Shown here piece after piece: positions 39,739 to 49,277 of a stretch of 64,000 bases of DNA. The notes beneath the pieces are model-generated. The model worked only from the letters and a program-made list of their open reading frames with translations. It was not told where the DNA came from and did not search any database. The DNA is from CAYSSM01 sp964433905. GTDB taxonomy: Bacteria > Patescibacteriota > UBA1384 > UBA12157 > JAENIV01. Within the stretch, counting starts at the first letter, position 1. Each line of letters starts with the position of its first letter. The position numbers and the translations under genes were made by a program. The DNA lies in assembly GCA_964433905.1 (NCBI GenBank), contig CAYSSM010000001.1, forward strand, positions 1 through 64,000, read 5' to 3'.

Positions 39739-42318
39739 TTACGCTTTAACTTTGCTTTTTGTCAATTTTACAGTTTCAAAAACGATGATATCCCTTTGAA
39801 ATTTAACTTTCACTGTCGAGTGAGGCAAAATTTTTCCGGCAAGGATTTCTTCAGCTAAAGGATTTTCAATTAGATCGGCGATGGCTCTGCGAATTGGACG
39901 AGCGCCGTACAAAGGATCATAGCCAGTTTTAATAATTTGAGATTTTACTTCAGGCATAAAAAGCAAATTTAGATTTTGTAAAGCAATGCGGTCTTTTAAT
40001 TCGTCAAGTTTTACATCAACGATTTTAGCGATATCTTGTTTTAAGAGAGCTTTAAAAACGATTATTTTATCCAATCGGTTTATAAGTTCAGGACGAAACT
40101 CATCTTTAAGCTGTTTGAGTAAATCATTTTTCATTTTATTATAAACGGTTTGATTTTTTTTCAAATCTTGGCTACTCGCCTGAAAACCAATCGCTGCTTG
40201 GCGGTTAAGTTCGGCAATACCGATATTTGAGGTTAATATAATAATAGTATTGCGAAAATTTACTTTTTTACCTTTAGCGTCGGTAATTTCGCCGTCTTCA
40301 AGAATTTGCAATAAAATATTAAAGACTTCCGGGTGCGCTTTTTCGATCTCGTCAAATAAGATAATCGAGTATGGATGGCGTCTAATCTCTTCGGTTAAGC
40401 GACCGGCTTCTTCGTAACCGACATATCCGGGAGGCGCACCTAATAATCTTGAGACATTATGCCGCTCCATAAATTCGCTCATATCTATCTTAATAATTGC
40501 GTTGCGAGAGCCAAACAGTTCTTGAGCTAAAATGCGAGCCAGTTCTGTTTTACCGACGCCGGTTGGTCCTAAAAAAATAAATGAACCAATCGGACGATTG
40601 GGATCGGCAATGCCTGTTTTCGATCGACGGACTGCTTGAGATACTTGCTTAATCGCATCATCTTGACCAATAATAAATTTTCTTAATTGTTTAGGAAGAT
40701 TTAGATATTTTTGTTTTTCGTTTTTAGCCAAATTTTCGACCGGTATGGATGTCCACATTGAAACGATTTTTGCAATATCATTCTCGGAAATCGTGGTTGA
40801 TTTTTTTACTGCCCGGTTTTTGTTTTGGCTACTAATTTCTTCCTGAATTCTCAATTCCAAAGTTCTTAATTCCGCGGCTTTCTGGTAATTTTGGTTTTCA
40901 ACTTCTTTTTCCTTTTGTTTTTTGATGTATGTTAGCTGTTCTTTTGCTGCTTCAAGTTGTGAATTTGGCTGGTCGAAATTTTTTATTTTGCTGGCAGCGG
41001 CGGCCTCGTCAATTAAATCGATAGCCTTATCTGGTAAAAAACGGTCGGCAATGTAACGCTTGGAAAAATTAGCTGCTGCCGAGATAGCTTCGTCGGAAAT
41101 TTTAATTTTATGAAACGCTTCATAATTTGGCCTTAAGCCTTTTAGAATTTCAATACTTTCGTGCAGAGAGGGTTCTTCAACATTTACTTTTTGAAAACGC
41201 CGTTCAAGGGCGCTATCCTTTTCGATTACTTTGCGGTAGTCTTCTGAAGTTGTGGCGCCAATTAGGCGAATTCTTCCTTTGGCTAAAGCCGGTTTTAAAA
41301 TATTGGCTGCGTCCAATGATCCTTCAGCCGAGCCGGTGCCGACGACCGTATGAAGTTCGTCGATAAATAAAACGACATTGCCTATGCGTTCTAACTCATC
41401 GAGAATTTTTTTAATCCGGTCTTCAAATTGTCCTCGGTACATAGTGCCGGCGACCAGCATGGTTAGGTCTAAAGTAATAATTTTTTTGTTTAAAAGGTTT
41501 TCCGGGACTCTATGATCAATTATATTTTGCGCTAAACCTTCAACAATAGCAGTTTTGCCCACACCAGGCTCGCCGACTAAAACGGGGTTATTTTTAGTTC
41601 GCCGTGACAATATTTGAATTACTCTTTGAATTTCTTTTGCCCGGCCGATTAAAGGATCAACCTTACCCTCTTGGGCCTGTTTGGTTAAATCTACAGTAAA
41701 ATGTTCAAGGATATTTTTATTTTGAGTATCGTGAATATTTTCGGGAAACTCAATATTGGGTAAATTAGGTCTTTGCTCATCGAAGTCGCCTCCACCCAAA
41801 CTGTTAAAGTTTACGGGCGGCATTTGAAAGGAAAATTTTGGCATGTCTAATTGGGGCTTTTGCTCCAAATCTTCAATATCTTCAAAGAGATTATTAAGCT
41901 GATCTAAAATTATTTGTGGGTTTGCGCCAATTTTTTGGATAATCTTATAACCAAGGCTGTCAGGCTCAGCTACGATTGCCAGCAATAAATGTTCGGGATC
42001 AATTTGTTGATGACCAAATTTTTGTCCGAAAGAAGCCGCCTTTTTTAAAATATTTTTTACTTCTTCACTCAAACCGGTTTTTTCACGGCTTTTGAAAACT
42101 TGCAAAGATATAACCAACTTTATTTGATCCAAGGAGATCATATGCTCCTGCAGGATTGAATATGCTAATGTGCCGGGAGTTACTGTTAGGGCGAGCAATA
42201 AGTGTTGGCTATTTATGGCGCTGTTGGCATTTTGAGCAATTTTTTGTGATGAAATTAATATTTTTCTGGCGTTAGCGGAAAATTTATTAAAAATATCTTT
42301 TGGGTCGTCCATTTTCAT
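39739..42318 (-). CDS. clpC: ClpC-type AAA+ unfoldase
   Basis: An 859-residue Hsp100 protein. Two N-domain repeats at residues about 10-145 (SANARKILISSQKIAQNANS), a first ATPase module with GEPGVGKTAIVEGLA, a middle region containing a UVR-like helix (YQKAAELRTLELRIQEE), and a second ATPase module with GPTGVGKTELARILA. It unfolds proteins for the ClpP protease or for refolding. It follows nusA by 11 bases. Confidence 0.94.
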   Translation of the reverse strand: MKMDDPKDIFNKFSANARKILISSQKIAQNANSAINSQHLLLALTVTPGTLAYSILQEHMISLDQIKLVISLQVFKSREKTGLSEEVKNILKKAASFGQKFGHQQIDPEHLLLAIVAEPDSLGYKIIQKIGANPQIILDQLNNLFEDIEDLEQKPQLDMPKFSFQMPPVNFNSLGGGDFDEQRPNLPNIEFPENIHDTQNKNILEHFTVDLTKQAQEGKVDPLIGRAKEIQRVIQILSRRTKNNPVLVGEPGVGKTAIVEGLAQNIIDHRVPENLLNKKIITLDLTMLVAGTMYRGQFEDRIKKILDELERIGNVVLFIDELHTVVGTGSAEGSLDAANILKPALAKGRIRLIGATTSEDYRKVIEKDSALERRFQKVNVEEPSLHESIEILKGLRPNYEAFHKIKISDEAISAAANFSKRYIADRFLPDKAIDLIDEAAAASKIKNFDQPNSQLEAAKEQLTYIKKQKEKEVENQNYQKAAELRTLELRIQEEISSQNKNRAVKKSTTISENDIAKIVSMWTSIPVENLAKNEKQKYLNLPKQLRKFIIGQDDAIKQVSQAVRRSKTGIADPNRPIGSFIFLGPTGVGKTELARILAQELFGSRNAIIKIDMSEFMERHNVSRLLGAPPGYVGYEEAGRLTEEIRRHPYSIILFDEIEKAHPEVFNILLQILEDGEITDAKGKKVNFRNTIIILTSNIGIAELNRQAAIGFQASSQDLKKNQTVYNKMKNDLLKQLKDEFRPELINRLDKIIVFKALLKQDIAKIVDVKLDELKDRIALQNLNLLFMPEVKSQIIKTGYDPLYGARPIRRAIADLIENPLAEEILAGKILPHSTVKVKFQRDIIVFETVKLTKSKVKA

Positions 42319-42329
42319 CCTATTCCAAT

Positions 42330-43508
42330 TTACTTAGTGGCTTTTTTCTTGGTTTTTTTGGCTACCTTTTTTGTTTTTTTAGGCGCTTCCTTTTCTTGAG
42401 GTTCTCCAGCTTTTACTTCTTCAGTTTCCCCTTTTCCGGCTTCAAGAGTTTCTTCCTTTTCAACCTTTTTCTTTTCTTCGATTTTTTCAATATCCAAACT
42501 CCAACCGGTTAGCTTTGAAGCTAAGCGGACATTTTGGCCGCCTTTTCCGATTGCCAAAGACAATTGATCGTCGGCGACTTGGACAATAGCTTTTTGTTCT
42601 TTTTTATTTAGTTTAACTTTTTCTACCTTGGCTGGAGATAAAGCGTTAATAACATATTGTTCGTCTTTTTCATTCCAAAGAATAATATCGATTTTTTCCT
42701 CACCAATTTCTGCTAAAACTGCTTGAATGCGCGTTCCACGTTGGCCGACACAGGAGCCTACAGGATCAAGGCCTTCTTGGCTTGTCCAAACGGCCACTTT
42801 CGAACGGGAGCCGGCTTCGCGAGCGATACCTTTAATTTCAACTGAACTGGCAGGAATTTCGGGAACTTCCAATTCGAATAGCCCCAATATCAAACCGCTA
42901 TCGGTTCTGGAAACAAGGACGCGAGGTCCGCGGCTTGACTCCTCAACACCTTTAACGAAAACTCTTAATCTTTGACCGGAATAGTATTTTTCATGAGGAA
43001 TTTGGTCGGAAGGCAACATTAAACCATTTAATTTGCCTAAATCAATAATGACATTATTGCCTTCAATTTGTTGAACAACACCATTAACGATTTTACTTTC
43101 TTTATCCTTAAATTCCTTATAAAGCATGTCTCTTTCGGCCTCGCGGATACGCTGAATAATCACTTGTTTAGCGGTTTGAGCGGCAATTCTGCCAAATTCG
43201 CTTTTAGACTCTAAGGCAATCTGCACTTGCTCGCCAACTTTTGTTTTTTTATCGATTTTCTTAGCTTCTCCAAGCGTTTTTTGAGATTCAGGTTCTTCAA
43301 TTTCTTCAGTAACATCAAAAACCTGCCAAACTTGGGTTTGGCCTGATTCGGGATCCATTTTTACTTTAATAATTTGGCTCGGTTTACCAAAATCCTTGCG
43401 GTAGGCGGCCGCTATCGCGGCTTCGATTGTTTCCATCACCGTATCTTTAGAGAGACCTTTTTCATCGCAAATTTGATTGATCGCTGCCATAAATGGTGAA
43501 ATAGCCAT
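42330..43508 (-). CDS. nusA: Transcription factor NusA
   Basis: A 392-residue NusA: N-terminal RNA polymerase binding domain, S1 domain (NGVVQQIEGNNVIIDLGKLNG), KH1 with GSCVGQRGTRIQAV and KH2 with AIGKGGQNVRLAS. The C-terminus is an unusual Glu/Lys-rich tail ending in KKTKKVAKKTKKKATK. It modulates pausing, termination and antitermination. rimP, its usual partner, is not adjacent. Confidence 0.95.
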   Translation of the reverse strand: MAISPFMAAINQICDEKGLSKDTVMETIEAAIAAAYRKDFGKPSQIIKVKMDPESGQTQVWQVFDVTEEIEEPESQKTLGEAKKIDKKTKVGEQVQIALESKSEFGRIAAQTAKQVIIQRIREAERDMLYKEFKDKESKIVNGVVQQIEGNNVIIDLGKLNGLMLPSDQIPHEKYYSGQRLRVFVKGVEESSRGPRVLVSRTDSGLILGLFELEVPEIPASSVEIKGIAREAGSRSKVAVWTSQEGLDPVGSCVGQRGTRIQAVLAEIGEEKIDIILWNEKDEQYVINALSPAKVEKVKLNKKEQKAIVQVADDQLSLAIGKGGQNVRLASKLTGWSLDIEKIEEKKKVEKEETLEAGKGETEEVKAGEPQEKEAPKKTKKVAKKTKKKATK

Positions 43509-43533
43509 GATAAGCTCCTTTTAGTTGCTTTTT

Positions 43534-43615
43534 GGATACGAACTACGAAATGTTTACTAAAATACGAAATTTTCTATTTTTTGTATTTTCGTATGATTTT
43601 TGTATTTCGTATCTC
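43534..43615. repeat. AT-rich TACGAAA/TTTCGTA repeat cluster
   Basis: ATACGAACTACGAAATG, AAATACGAAATTTT, then GTATTTTCGTATG and GTATTTCGTATC: an intergenic imperfect palindrome related to those at 15481 and 33545. Confidence 0.6.
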
Positions 43616-43666
43616 AAATTGTAAACTCTACTTTACATTATAAATTAAATTAAATTGCTTGTCAAC

Positions 43667-43745
43667 CTTCGATTTTACTCTCCTCGAGTCTGAGCGACCT
43701 CGGAGTCGAAGACAGGTTGATACTGAGTTTGTCGAAGTATCAAAT
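43667..43745. repeat. CTTCGA...CTGAG hairpin repeat
   Basis: CTTCGATTTTACTCTCCTCG, GAGTCTGAGCGACCTCGGAG, and GATACTGAGTTTGTCGAAGTATC (the last a hairpin with GATACT/AGTATC ends). Member of the dispersed family also at 6808 and 18448. The rest of 43509-43906 holds a GGTAAGTT/AACTTACC hairpin and the terminator at 43850, and no gene. Confidence 0.6.
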
Positions 43746-43847
43746 CCTTGTGTTTTTGGGAAATTGAGTATGAAAAAAGGTAAGTTTAACCATAACTTAC
43801 CTGTGAACTGATTATAGCAAAGATTCTTTTTAAAAGCAATGTTTGGT

Positions 43848-43879
43848 TAAAAAAAGGCGCAGAAATTACTCCGCGCCTA
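43848..43879 (-). terminator. Intrinsic terminator
   Basis: GGCGC and GCGCC (43856-43877) pair with further inner pairing, followed on the minus strand by seven T residues. Ends the gene at 43907. Confidence 0.82.
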
Positions 43880-43906
43880 CTTTGGGCATTATGCCATATG
43901 GATAAG

Positions 43907-44203
43907 TTAAGTGGTGGCTTTGCGGCCTTTGGCGATCAGGTCGCTAACCACTTTGCTACCCCTTTTTCCGATTTCGCTGAAATATTCTTGACTTCTTGTA
44001 GCTTTCATTTTCGCGCCGCCCTTGCAGCCGATCTCGCGATAAAAGTTTGGCCCGTGGTTCTCCTTGGTTTTCATTCCACCCTTACGACCGATTCTTTGAT
44101 AATACTTTCGTCCATAACGTTGCTTAGTAGTGTTACCGCCTAGTTTTCCGGCTTCGCGTACACTTAGCTCTGTTTGTTCTTTCTTTCTGCGGACTCGCGT
44201 CAT
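43907..44203 (-). CDS. KGG-repeat stress protein
   Basis: A 98-residue, very basic, hydrophilic protein with four repeats of the form (I/A)GxxGG/S followed by a Tyr-rich stretch: EAGKLGGN, RIGRKGGM, EIGCKGGA, EIGKRGSK. These are the KGG or stress-induced repeats of GsiB/YciG-like, LEA-type proteins linked to desiccation and general stress. AAGGAGG precedes the ATG. Promoter TTGACT-17-TATTAT lies upstream. Confidence 0.85.
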   Translation of the reverse strand: MTRVRRKKEQTELSVREAGKLGGNTTKQRYGRKYYQRIGRKGGMKTKENHGPNFYREIGCKGGAKMKATRSQEYFSEIGKRGSKVVSDLIAKGRKATT

Positions 44204-44280
44204 TGCAGCCTCCTTGCGTTGAGTCGGTCAATAAAATAATAATCATTAAATTATAAGAAGTCAATGATTTTTTAAAAATA

Positions 44281-45027
44281 TTAGTTAAAAAATTTATTGA
44301 ATAGAACTAATAGGGGAAATTTTATCACTGCGGTGTAGATCCTACCGATTCTTTTTGGCTGTTTAACTAAACGATATAACCATTCGAGACCTAGAATTCT
44401 CATCCACTTTGGCGCACGCGGCACTACCTCGGCGATGTAATCAAAGGTTCCACCAACTCCCATAGCGACCTTCGGTAAATCCGAAACTCGAAATCCGAAA
44501 TCCGAAAAATTAGTCTTCAGATTAAATATAAACTTATCCTGTCTGGGCGCGCCAAAAGCGACTAACAGAACATCTGGTTTAGCTTTTTTTAATAACTCGA
44601 AGACCTTTTTGTCATTGGGACTTCCGGCATAGGTTCCAGCGATTTTGAGGTCAGAATGAACTAATTTTAAACGATATGCAGTTTTTTCGGCTATTCCTTT
44701 AGCAGCACCGAGTAAAAAGATAGAATATCCTTTTTCTGATGCCATCTTGGCTATTTTCCATGTTAAATCTACTCCCGGAATTCTTTCGCCAATTTTTTGA
44801 CCCAAAAACCAAGCGGCATATTGAGGGCCAGAACCGTCTGGGATAGCAAGATCGGCGGAGTTTAAGACTTTCTTAAATTCTTCGTCCTTCTGCGCAGCCA
44901 TAATAAATTCTGCATTAACGGTAACAATTTGATGGAGTTTTTTTTCATTCAAAAACAAAGTGATTTTTTGCATCACTTGTGGAAATTTCAAATTATCAAT
45001 TTTGACATCTAAAATAGATATTTTCAT
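44281..45027 (-). CDS. WecG/TagA/CpsF family glycosyltransferase
   Basis: A 248-residue GT26 enzyme that adds N-acetyl-mannosamine-type sugars to lipid-linked intermediates. Family blocks: VTVNAEFIMAAQKDEEF, IPDGSGPQYAAWFLG, ERIPGVDLTWKIA, VLLVAFGAPRQDKFI and VGGTFDYIAEVVPRAPKWM. It probably builds a wall or surface glycan and is the first glycan gene of the section that runs to murA. Confidence 0.93.
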   Translation of the reverse strand: MKISILDVKIDNLKFPQVMQKITLFLNEKKLHQIVTVNAEFIMAAQKDEEFKKVLNSADLAIPDGSGPQYAAWFLGQKIGERIPGVDLTWKIAKMASEKGYSIFLLGAAKGIAEKTAYRLKLVHSDLKIAGTYAGSPNDKKVFELLKKAKPDVLLVAFGAPRQDKFIFNLKTNFSDFGFRVSDLPKVAMGVGGTFDYIAEVVPRAPKWMRILGLEWLYRLVKQPKRIGRIYTAVIKFPLLVLFNKFFN

Positions 45028-45109
45028 ATGATTTTCTAATAAGATTTACAATAACAAATAATATCACATTTTTATGCATTTAAAAAGATGCCGAATAAAT
45101 ATTTGATAA

Positions 45110-45271
45110 TTACTCTCGGATTTTGGTATAAACGGCCCAAACTGAAAGAACAGCGCCTACCAAGACCCATTGGGTTGACGCCAACCAAAGATCCTTGCCG
45201 AAAGCGCCGACAATGGACAAAATCACGGCAACGACCGAAAGAATGATTAATCCGTCTCCTAATGTTTTCAC
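45110..45271 (-). CDS. 53-residue two-helix membrane protein
   Basis: GTG start at 45269-45271, six bases after AAGGAG. The product has two hydrophobic helices (about 7-24 and 33-47) and a short basic end. No family recognised. It follows the gene at 45287 by 15 bases in the same direction and is likely cotranscribed. Confidence 0.65.
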   Translation of the reverse strand: MKTLGDGLIILSVVAVILSIVGAFGKDLWLASTQWVLVGAVLSVWAVYTKIRE

Positions 45272-45286
45272 TTTGCTCCTTAATAT

Positions 45287-45751
45287 TTACTTAAAATTGC
45301 TGTCTTTTATAATTTCGATATCCGTCATACCTTTATCGGTTCCCCAGATAGTTATTTTTAGAGCGCCTGTTTTACCGCTTAAACTTATAAGAACTCCTTT
45401 ATTGTCTAACGCGCCGGTCTTGGTAATGTCTTGTTTCGTTAGTTTGTAGTTAGGGTAGCGGTTAAATAAATCTTGAATATAAATGTTAACAGCTCCATTA
45501 ACGGAATCGGTTGTTTCAAGAGTAATTTTATTTTGTTCGGCTTTGGATATATCAACCACCGTTTTAGCTCCGGGATAACTGATGGTTCCAAGGGCAGTTT
45601 CATTACCATCTTTTAGGGTAGCAACATTAACTTTTGGCTGATTGGAAATTGATTGATAATTATTTGTTTTTTTAATAAAAAAATCTACTAAAGCCAAGAT
45701 TGCAACGACTACAATGAGAATAACAAAAATGATGATTAATTTTTTTCTCAT
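45287..45751 (-). CDS. Membrane-anchored extracytoplasmic protein
   Basis: Start at ATG 45749-45751 (MRKKLIIIF) after AAGGAGG. The 154-residue protein has one N-terminal helix (about 4-24) and a C-terminal alpha/beta domain of about 110 residues ending in ITIWGTDKGMTDIEII. No family known. Surface or periplasm-like location is inferred. Confidence 0.68.
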   Translation of the reverse strand: MRKKLIIIFVILIVVVAILALVDFFIKKTNNYQSISNQPKVNVATLKDGNETALGTISYPGAKTVVDISKAEQNKITLETTDSVNGAVNIYIQDLFNRYPNYKLTKQDITKTGALDNKGVLISLSGKTGALKITIWGTDKGMTDIEIIKDSNFK

Positions 45752-45801
45752 TTTCCTCCTTAAAAAATAGTTAACCAATTTTATTACAGTATATCACTTT
45801 A

Positions 45802-46884
45802 TTACAAATTCTGCAAAATGGTAAGCGTTTTTTGCGCCGTTTTTTCCCATGAAAAAAGAGATGCGCGGACTATACCTTTGGATATCAATGACCTTTTTAG
45901 ACCTTCATCGTTTATTACTTTACTCAGTGTCGCCGCCATTTCAAAAGGATTTTTTGGATTTGCCAGTTGCGCTGCTTTACCGCATATTTCAGGGATACAA
46001 GTTGTGTTCGATGCAACCACCGGTATACCCGATGCCATCGCTTCGATTAACGGTAGGCCAAAACCTTCAAAAAAAGTGCAGAAAAACAAAATATCAGCAT
46101 TTTTTAAATATTTGACATATTCTTCTTGATTTATATAGCCCAGTTCAACAATGTCTTTTTGGATGTCTTTAGGCAAGGCGTTGATTTCTGCTTTAATTTT
46201 TTCGTAGCCGTAACCGGGCCGGCCGGCTAATATAAATTGATGTTTTATCTTTTTTTCTTGCCGCAGAATTGCATAGGCCTTAATCATGCCGACAATATTT
46301 TTTTTTTCTTCAAGCCGGCCGACATAAAAAATGTAAGGTTTATTAGAGCTTTTGTTTTGAGATGGTCTGAATAGACTAACATCATAACCCAGCCAAACGA
46401 CACTGATTTTCGACGGATCAATTACATAATTTTCCAAAATATCTTTTTTGGTAAATTCCGAGTCGGTAAGAATATGGAAACCTCTTTTAATTGAATGGTT
46501 TGCGGCCCAATTATGATAAAGCAAATCAGCCGGCGGATAGAGTTCGGGATAATGCTTAAAACCTAAATCGTGAATAGTGATGACGGATTTTTTAGGGAAA
46601 AATAGAGGCAATGTGTGGGCCGGAATAAATAAAATGTCCGGCTTGTGTAAAAGCATTTCCCACGAAAAACGGATTTGAGTCCAGAATTTACCAAAGGGTA
46701 AAATTTTAGCGTGGAAATTTTGCCTTAAATTAGGCAGTTTTTTATCAATAGGTGTCGGCGCATACAATAGATATTGGTTCTTGCTGTCAATTTTCGAAAG
46801 CGCTTTGATCAATTCAATCGAATATGTCTCGGTGCCAGTTTTAAATTGTTTTACCGCCTTCGAGGCGTCAATTCCAATTAGCAT
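45802..46884 (-). CDS. Glycosyltransferase family 4
   Basis: A 360-residue GT-B fold enzyme. The N-terminal half carries the acceptor domain (GIDASKAVKQFKTGTETYS), the C-terminal half the nucleotide-sugar domain: YVGRLEEKKNIVGMIKAYA, VELGYINQEEYVKYLKNADI, and the EX7E motif FEGFGLPLIEAMASG. It likely transfers a hexose in cell-envelope glycan synthesis. The start abuts the mreB stop by one base. Confidence 0.93.
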   Translation of the reverse strand: MLIGIDASKAVKQFKTGTETYSIELIKALSKIDSKNQYLLYAPTPIDKKLPNLRQNFHAKILPFGKFWTQIRFSWEMLLHKPDILFIPAHTLPLFFPKKSVITIHDLGFKHYPELYPPADLLYHNWAANHSIKRGFHILTDSEFTKKDILENYVIDPSKISVVWLGYDVSLFRPSQNKSSNKPYIFYVGRLEEKKNIVGMIKAYAILRQEKKIKHQFILAGRPGYGYEKIKAEINALPKDIQKDIVELGYINQEEYVKYLKNADILFFCTFFEGFGLPLIEAMASGIPVVASNTTCIPEICGKAAQLANPKNPFEMAATLSKVINDEGLKRSLISKGIVRASLFSWEKTAQKTLTILQNL

Positions 46885-46885
46885 A

Positions 46886-47893
46886 CTACCTCAACCATAA
46901 AACGGATTTTTTAAATGATTCCAGATTAGCGATAGCCGCACCGGTGCCTTTGGCAACGCACAGCATTGGATCCTCAGCGGCCTGGCACGGTACTCCGGTG
47001 ACTTTTGTAAGTAATTTATCAAGACCTCGCAGAAGTGATCCCCCGCCAGTCATCACAATTCCTTTGTCCATAATGTCGGAGGCCAGTTCGGGAGGAGTTT
47101 TTTGAAGGACCGATTTTACAGCGGCGATTATTTCGTTAATCGGGTCGCGTAAAGCGACCACAATATCGGAAGAAGAAACCATTATGCTTTCAGGCAGTCC
47201 GGTAATTCCGTCGCATCCGGAGACTTCCATGGTCAACTCCTTTTTTAAGGGTAGGGCCGAGCCAATTTTAGTTTTGACTTTTTCAGCGGTAACATTGCCA
47301 ATTACCAGATTGTATTTTTTGCGGATTTGGCTGGCAATGGCATCATCAAAGGAATTACCGCCGACTCTAACCGAACTGGAAGCGATGATATCACCTAAAG
47401 CGATGACCGCCACTTCCGAAGTGCCGCCGCCGATGTCAATAATCATATTGCCTGACGGCGAAGCAATGGGAATGCCTGCGCCTAAAGCTGCCGCCACCGG
47501 TTTTTTAATTAAATAAGCGCCTTTGGCGCCGGCTTGCATGGCGGCGTCGGTTACCGCTCTTCTTTCAGTAGAGGTAGCGCCGGCGGGGATAGATACCATT
47601 ATTTCCGGCTTAAATAAGCGGACAGGACCGCTTAAACGGTTAATATAATATCTTAACATAGCGCGGGCAATACCGAAATTAGCAATCACCCCGTCTTTTA
47701 GCGGATGGGCGGCAATGATACTTTCGGGCGTTCGGCCGAGCATTTCCTTAGCTTCTTGGCCAATCGCCATGACTTTATTTTGAGAAACTTCCAAAGCCAC
47801 CACCGACGGTTCGTTGACGACAATACCCCGCTCAGGGATGTAAATTAATATATTGGTTGTGCCTAAATCGACACCCAATCTTTTTAATAACAT
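46886..47893 (-). CDS. mreB: Rod shape-determining protein MreB
   Basis: A 335-residue actin homolog that guides lateral wall synthesis. I start at ATG 47893 (MLLKRLGVDLGTTN), since upstream codons are not conserved. Phosphate-1 GVDLGTTNILIY, phosphate-2 MIIDIGGGTSEVAVI and adenosine motif MTGGGSLLRGLD are intact. Its presence suggests rod-shaped cells. Confidence 0.96.
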   Translation of the reverse strand: MLLKRLGVDLGTTNILIYIPERGIVVNEPSVVALEVSQNKVMAIGQEAKEMLGRTPESIIAAHPLKDGVIANFGIARAMLRYYINRLSGPVRLFKPEIMVSIPAGATSTERRAVTDAAMQAGAKGAYLIKKPVAAALGAGIPIASPSGNMIIDIGGGTSEVAVIALGDIIASSSVRVGGNSFDDAIASQIRKKYNLVIGNVTAEKVKTKIGSALPLKKELTMEVSGCDGITGLPESIMVSSSDIVVALRDPINEIIAAVKSVLQKTPPELASDIMDKGIVMTGGGSLLRGLDKLLTKVTGVPCQAAEDPMLCVAKGTGAAIANLESFKKSVLWLR

Positions 47894-47948
47894 ATGCACT
47901 AAACTCCAAATATCAAATATCAAATAACTTCAATATAAACATTTCTAA

Positions 47949-49208
47949 TCAAACTCTTTTAATTTCCGCGCCTAATTTTTGCAGGCGTTCTTCAATTTTT
48001 TCGTAACCTCTGTCGATGATTTCTGCTTGAAGAATCTCGGTTTCACCTTGGGCTATCAGACCGGCTATTAAGAGGGTAACTCCTGAGCGCAAATCAAGAC
48101 TTTGAATTTTTGCTCCATGTAGATTTGTAGGTCCAAAAACTTCCGCTTGATGGGAATTAACAATATTAATTTTTGCGCCCATTTTTGATAGTTCGGCCAA
48201 GTAAGCCAATCTATTTTCAAAAATATTTTCCGTGATAATACTTTTTCCTTTAGCTTGAGTTAGCAGTACTCCCATTGGCGATTGTAAGTCGGTAGCAAAA
48301 CCAGGATATTCTGCGGTTACAAGATCGCAACTATTAAACTGAAATGGTTTTTTAATATATAACCAATCACCACCTTTTTCAAACTTAATTCCCATTTCAT
48401 CAAATTTCTTAAGTAATGAATCAATATGGCCCGGGTTTATTTGAGTAATTTTTAAATTGCCGGCTAATGCGCTCAGTATGGCAAAAGTTCCTGTTTCGAT
48501 TCTATCAGGAACAACTGAGTATTCAATCGGCTGAAGATGAGTATTGCCTTGGATATTAATCGTTCGACCGTCGACAATAATTTTGGCTCCGGATTTTTTT
48601 AAAAATTCTATTAAATCAATAATTTCTGGTTCAATAGCGGCATTTTTAATAGTAAGGGTCAAGTCTTGACCGCTGGCAAAAAGAATAATATTTTCGGTGC
48701 CTGTCACAGAGATCTTTTCGAAGCTGATTTTATCTTTTGTGATCTTCCCCAGCTTAAAGTCATAATAATCATCCTTTTCTTCTATTTCCACGCCTAGTTC
48801 TCGGAAAGCTCTGATATGGCGGTCAATCGGTCTCTTACCGATAAGGCATCCACCTGGATGGGGAATTTTAACCTTGCCGAAACGGGCCAATAATGGACCC
48901 AACAAAACAACTGAAGCGCGCATTGATTTAACTAAATCCGTATCAGGATTACCTGCTCTTAAATTAGTTAAATTAATCTCTAAAGTATGCTGACGACGTA
49001 AAAATTTCCCCCCCATTTTTTCTAAAATTTCAATCAATTTTTGAATATCTAATATATCAGGAATATTGTTCAAAATCACTTTACCGTTAATCAAAATTGA
49101 AGCGGCGATCATTTTCATAGCCGCATTTTTTGCTCCAAAAACTGCGATTTCACCGGTTAGTTGTTTCTTGCCACTGATAACAAATTTGGATATTTTATCT
49201 CCCAGCAA
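47949..49208 (-). CDS. murA: UDP-GlcNAc enolpyruvyl transferase MurA
   Basis: First committed step of peptidoglycan synthesis, adding enolpyruvate to UDP-N-acetylglucosamine. Substrate loops AVFGAKNAAMKM and the catalytic Cys in PGGCLIGKRPIDRH are present; fosfomycin target Cys is therefore kept. The start is uncertain. A TTG at 49250 lies at a likely -10 box (TTGCTA-17-TATAAT on the minus strand), so I use TTG 49206-49208. The best ribosome-binding site (GGGAG) is spaced for ATA 49191-49193, which aligns with the usual MurA start. Confidence 0.93.
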   Translation of the reverse strand: MLGDKISKFVISGKKQLTGEIAVFGAKNAAMKMIAASILINGKVILNNIPDILDIQKLIEILEKMGGKFLRRQHTLEINLTNLRAGNPDTDLVKSMRASVVLLGPLLARFGKVKIPHPGGCLIGKRPIDRHIRAFRELGVEIEEKDDYYDFKLGKITKDKISFEKISVTGTENIILFASGQDLTLTIKNAAIEPEIIDLIEFLKKSGAKIIVDGRTINIQGNTHLQPIEYSVVPDRIETGTFAILSALAGNLKITQINPGHIDSLLKKFDEMGIKFEKGGDWLYIKKPFQFNSCDLVTAEYPGFATDLQSPMGVLLTQAKGKSIITENIFENRLAYLAELSKMGAKINIVNSHQAEVFGPTNLHGAKIQSLDLRSGVTLLIAGLIAQGETEILQAEIIDRGYEKIEERLQKLGAEIKRV

Positions 49209-49277
49209 TTGAAAACATTTTAATTTTGTATCATTATTATAATATGGCAACCTTAATTTAGCAAGAAAGTGTAAGCG

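Noticed and set aside
45195..45449. Plus-strand protein opposite 45110-45751
   Set aside because: It is antisense to two minus-strand genes with good ribosome-binding sites and has no own start signal.
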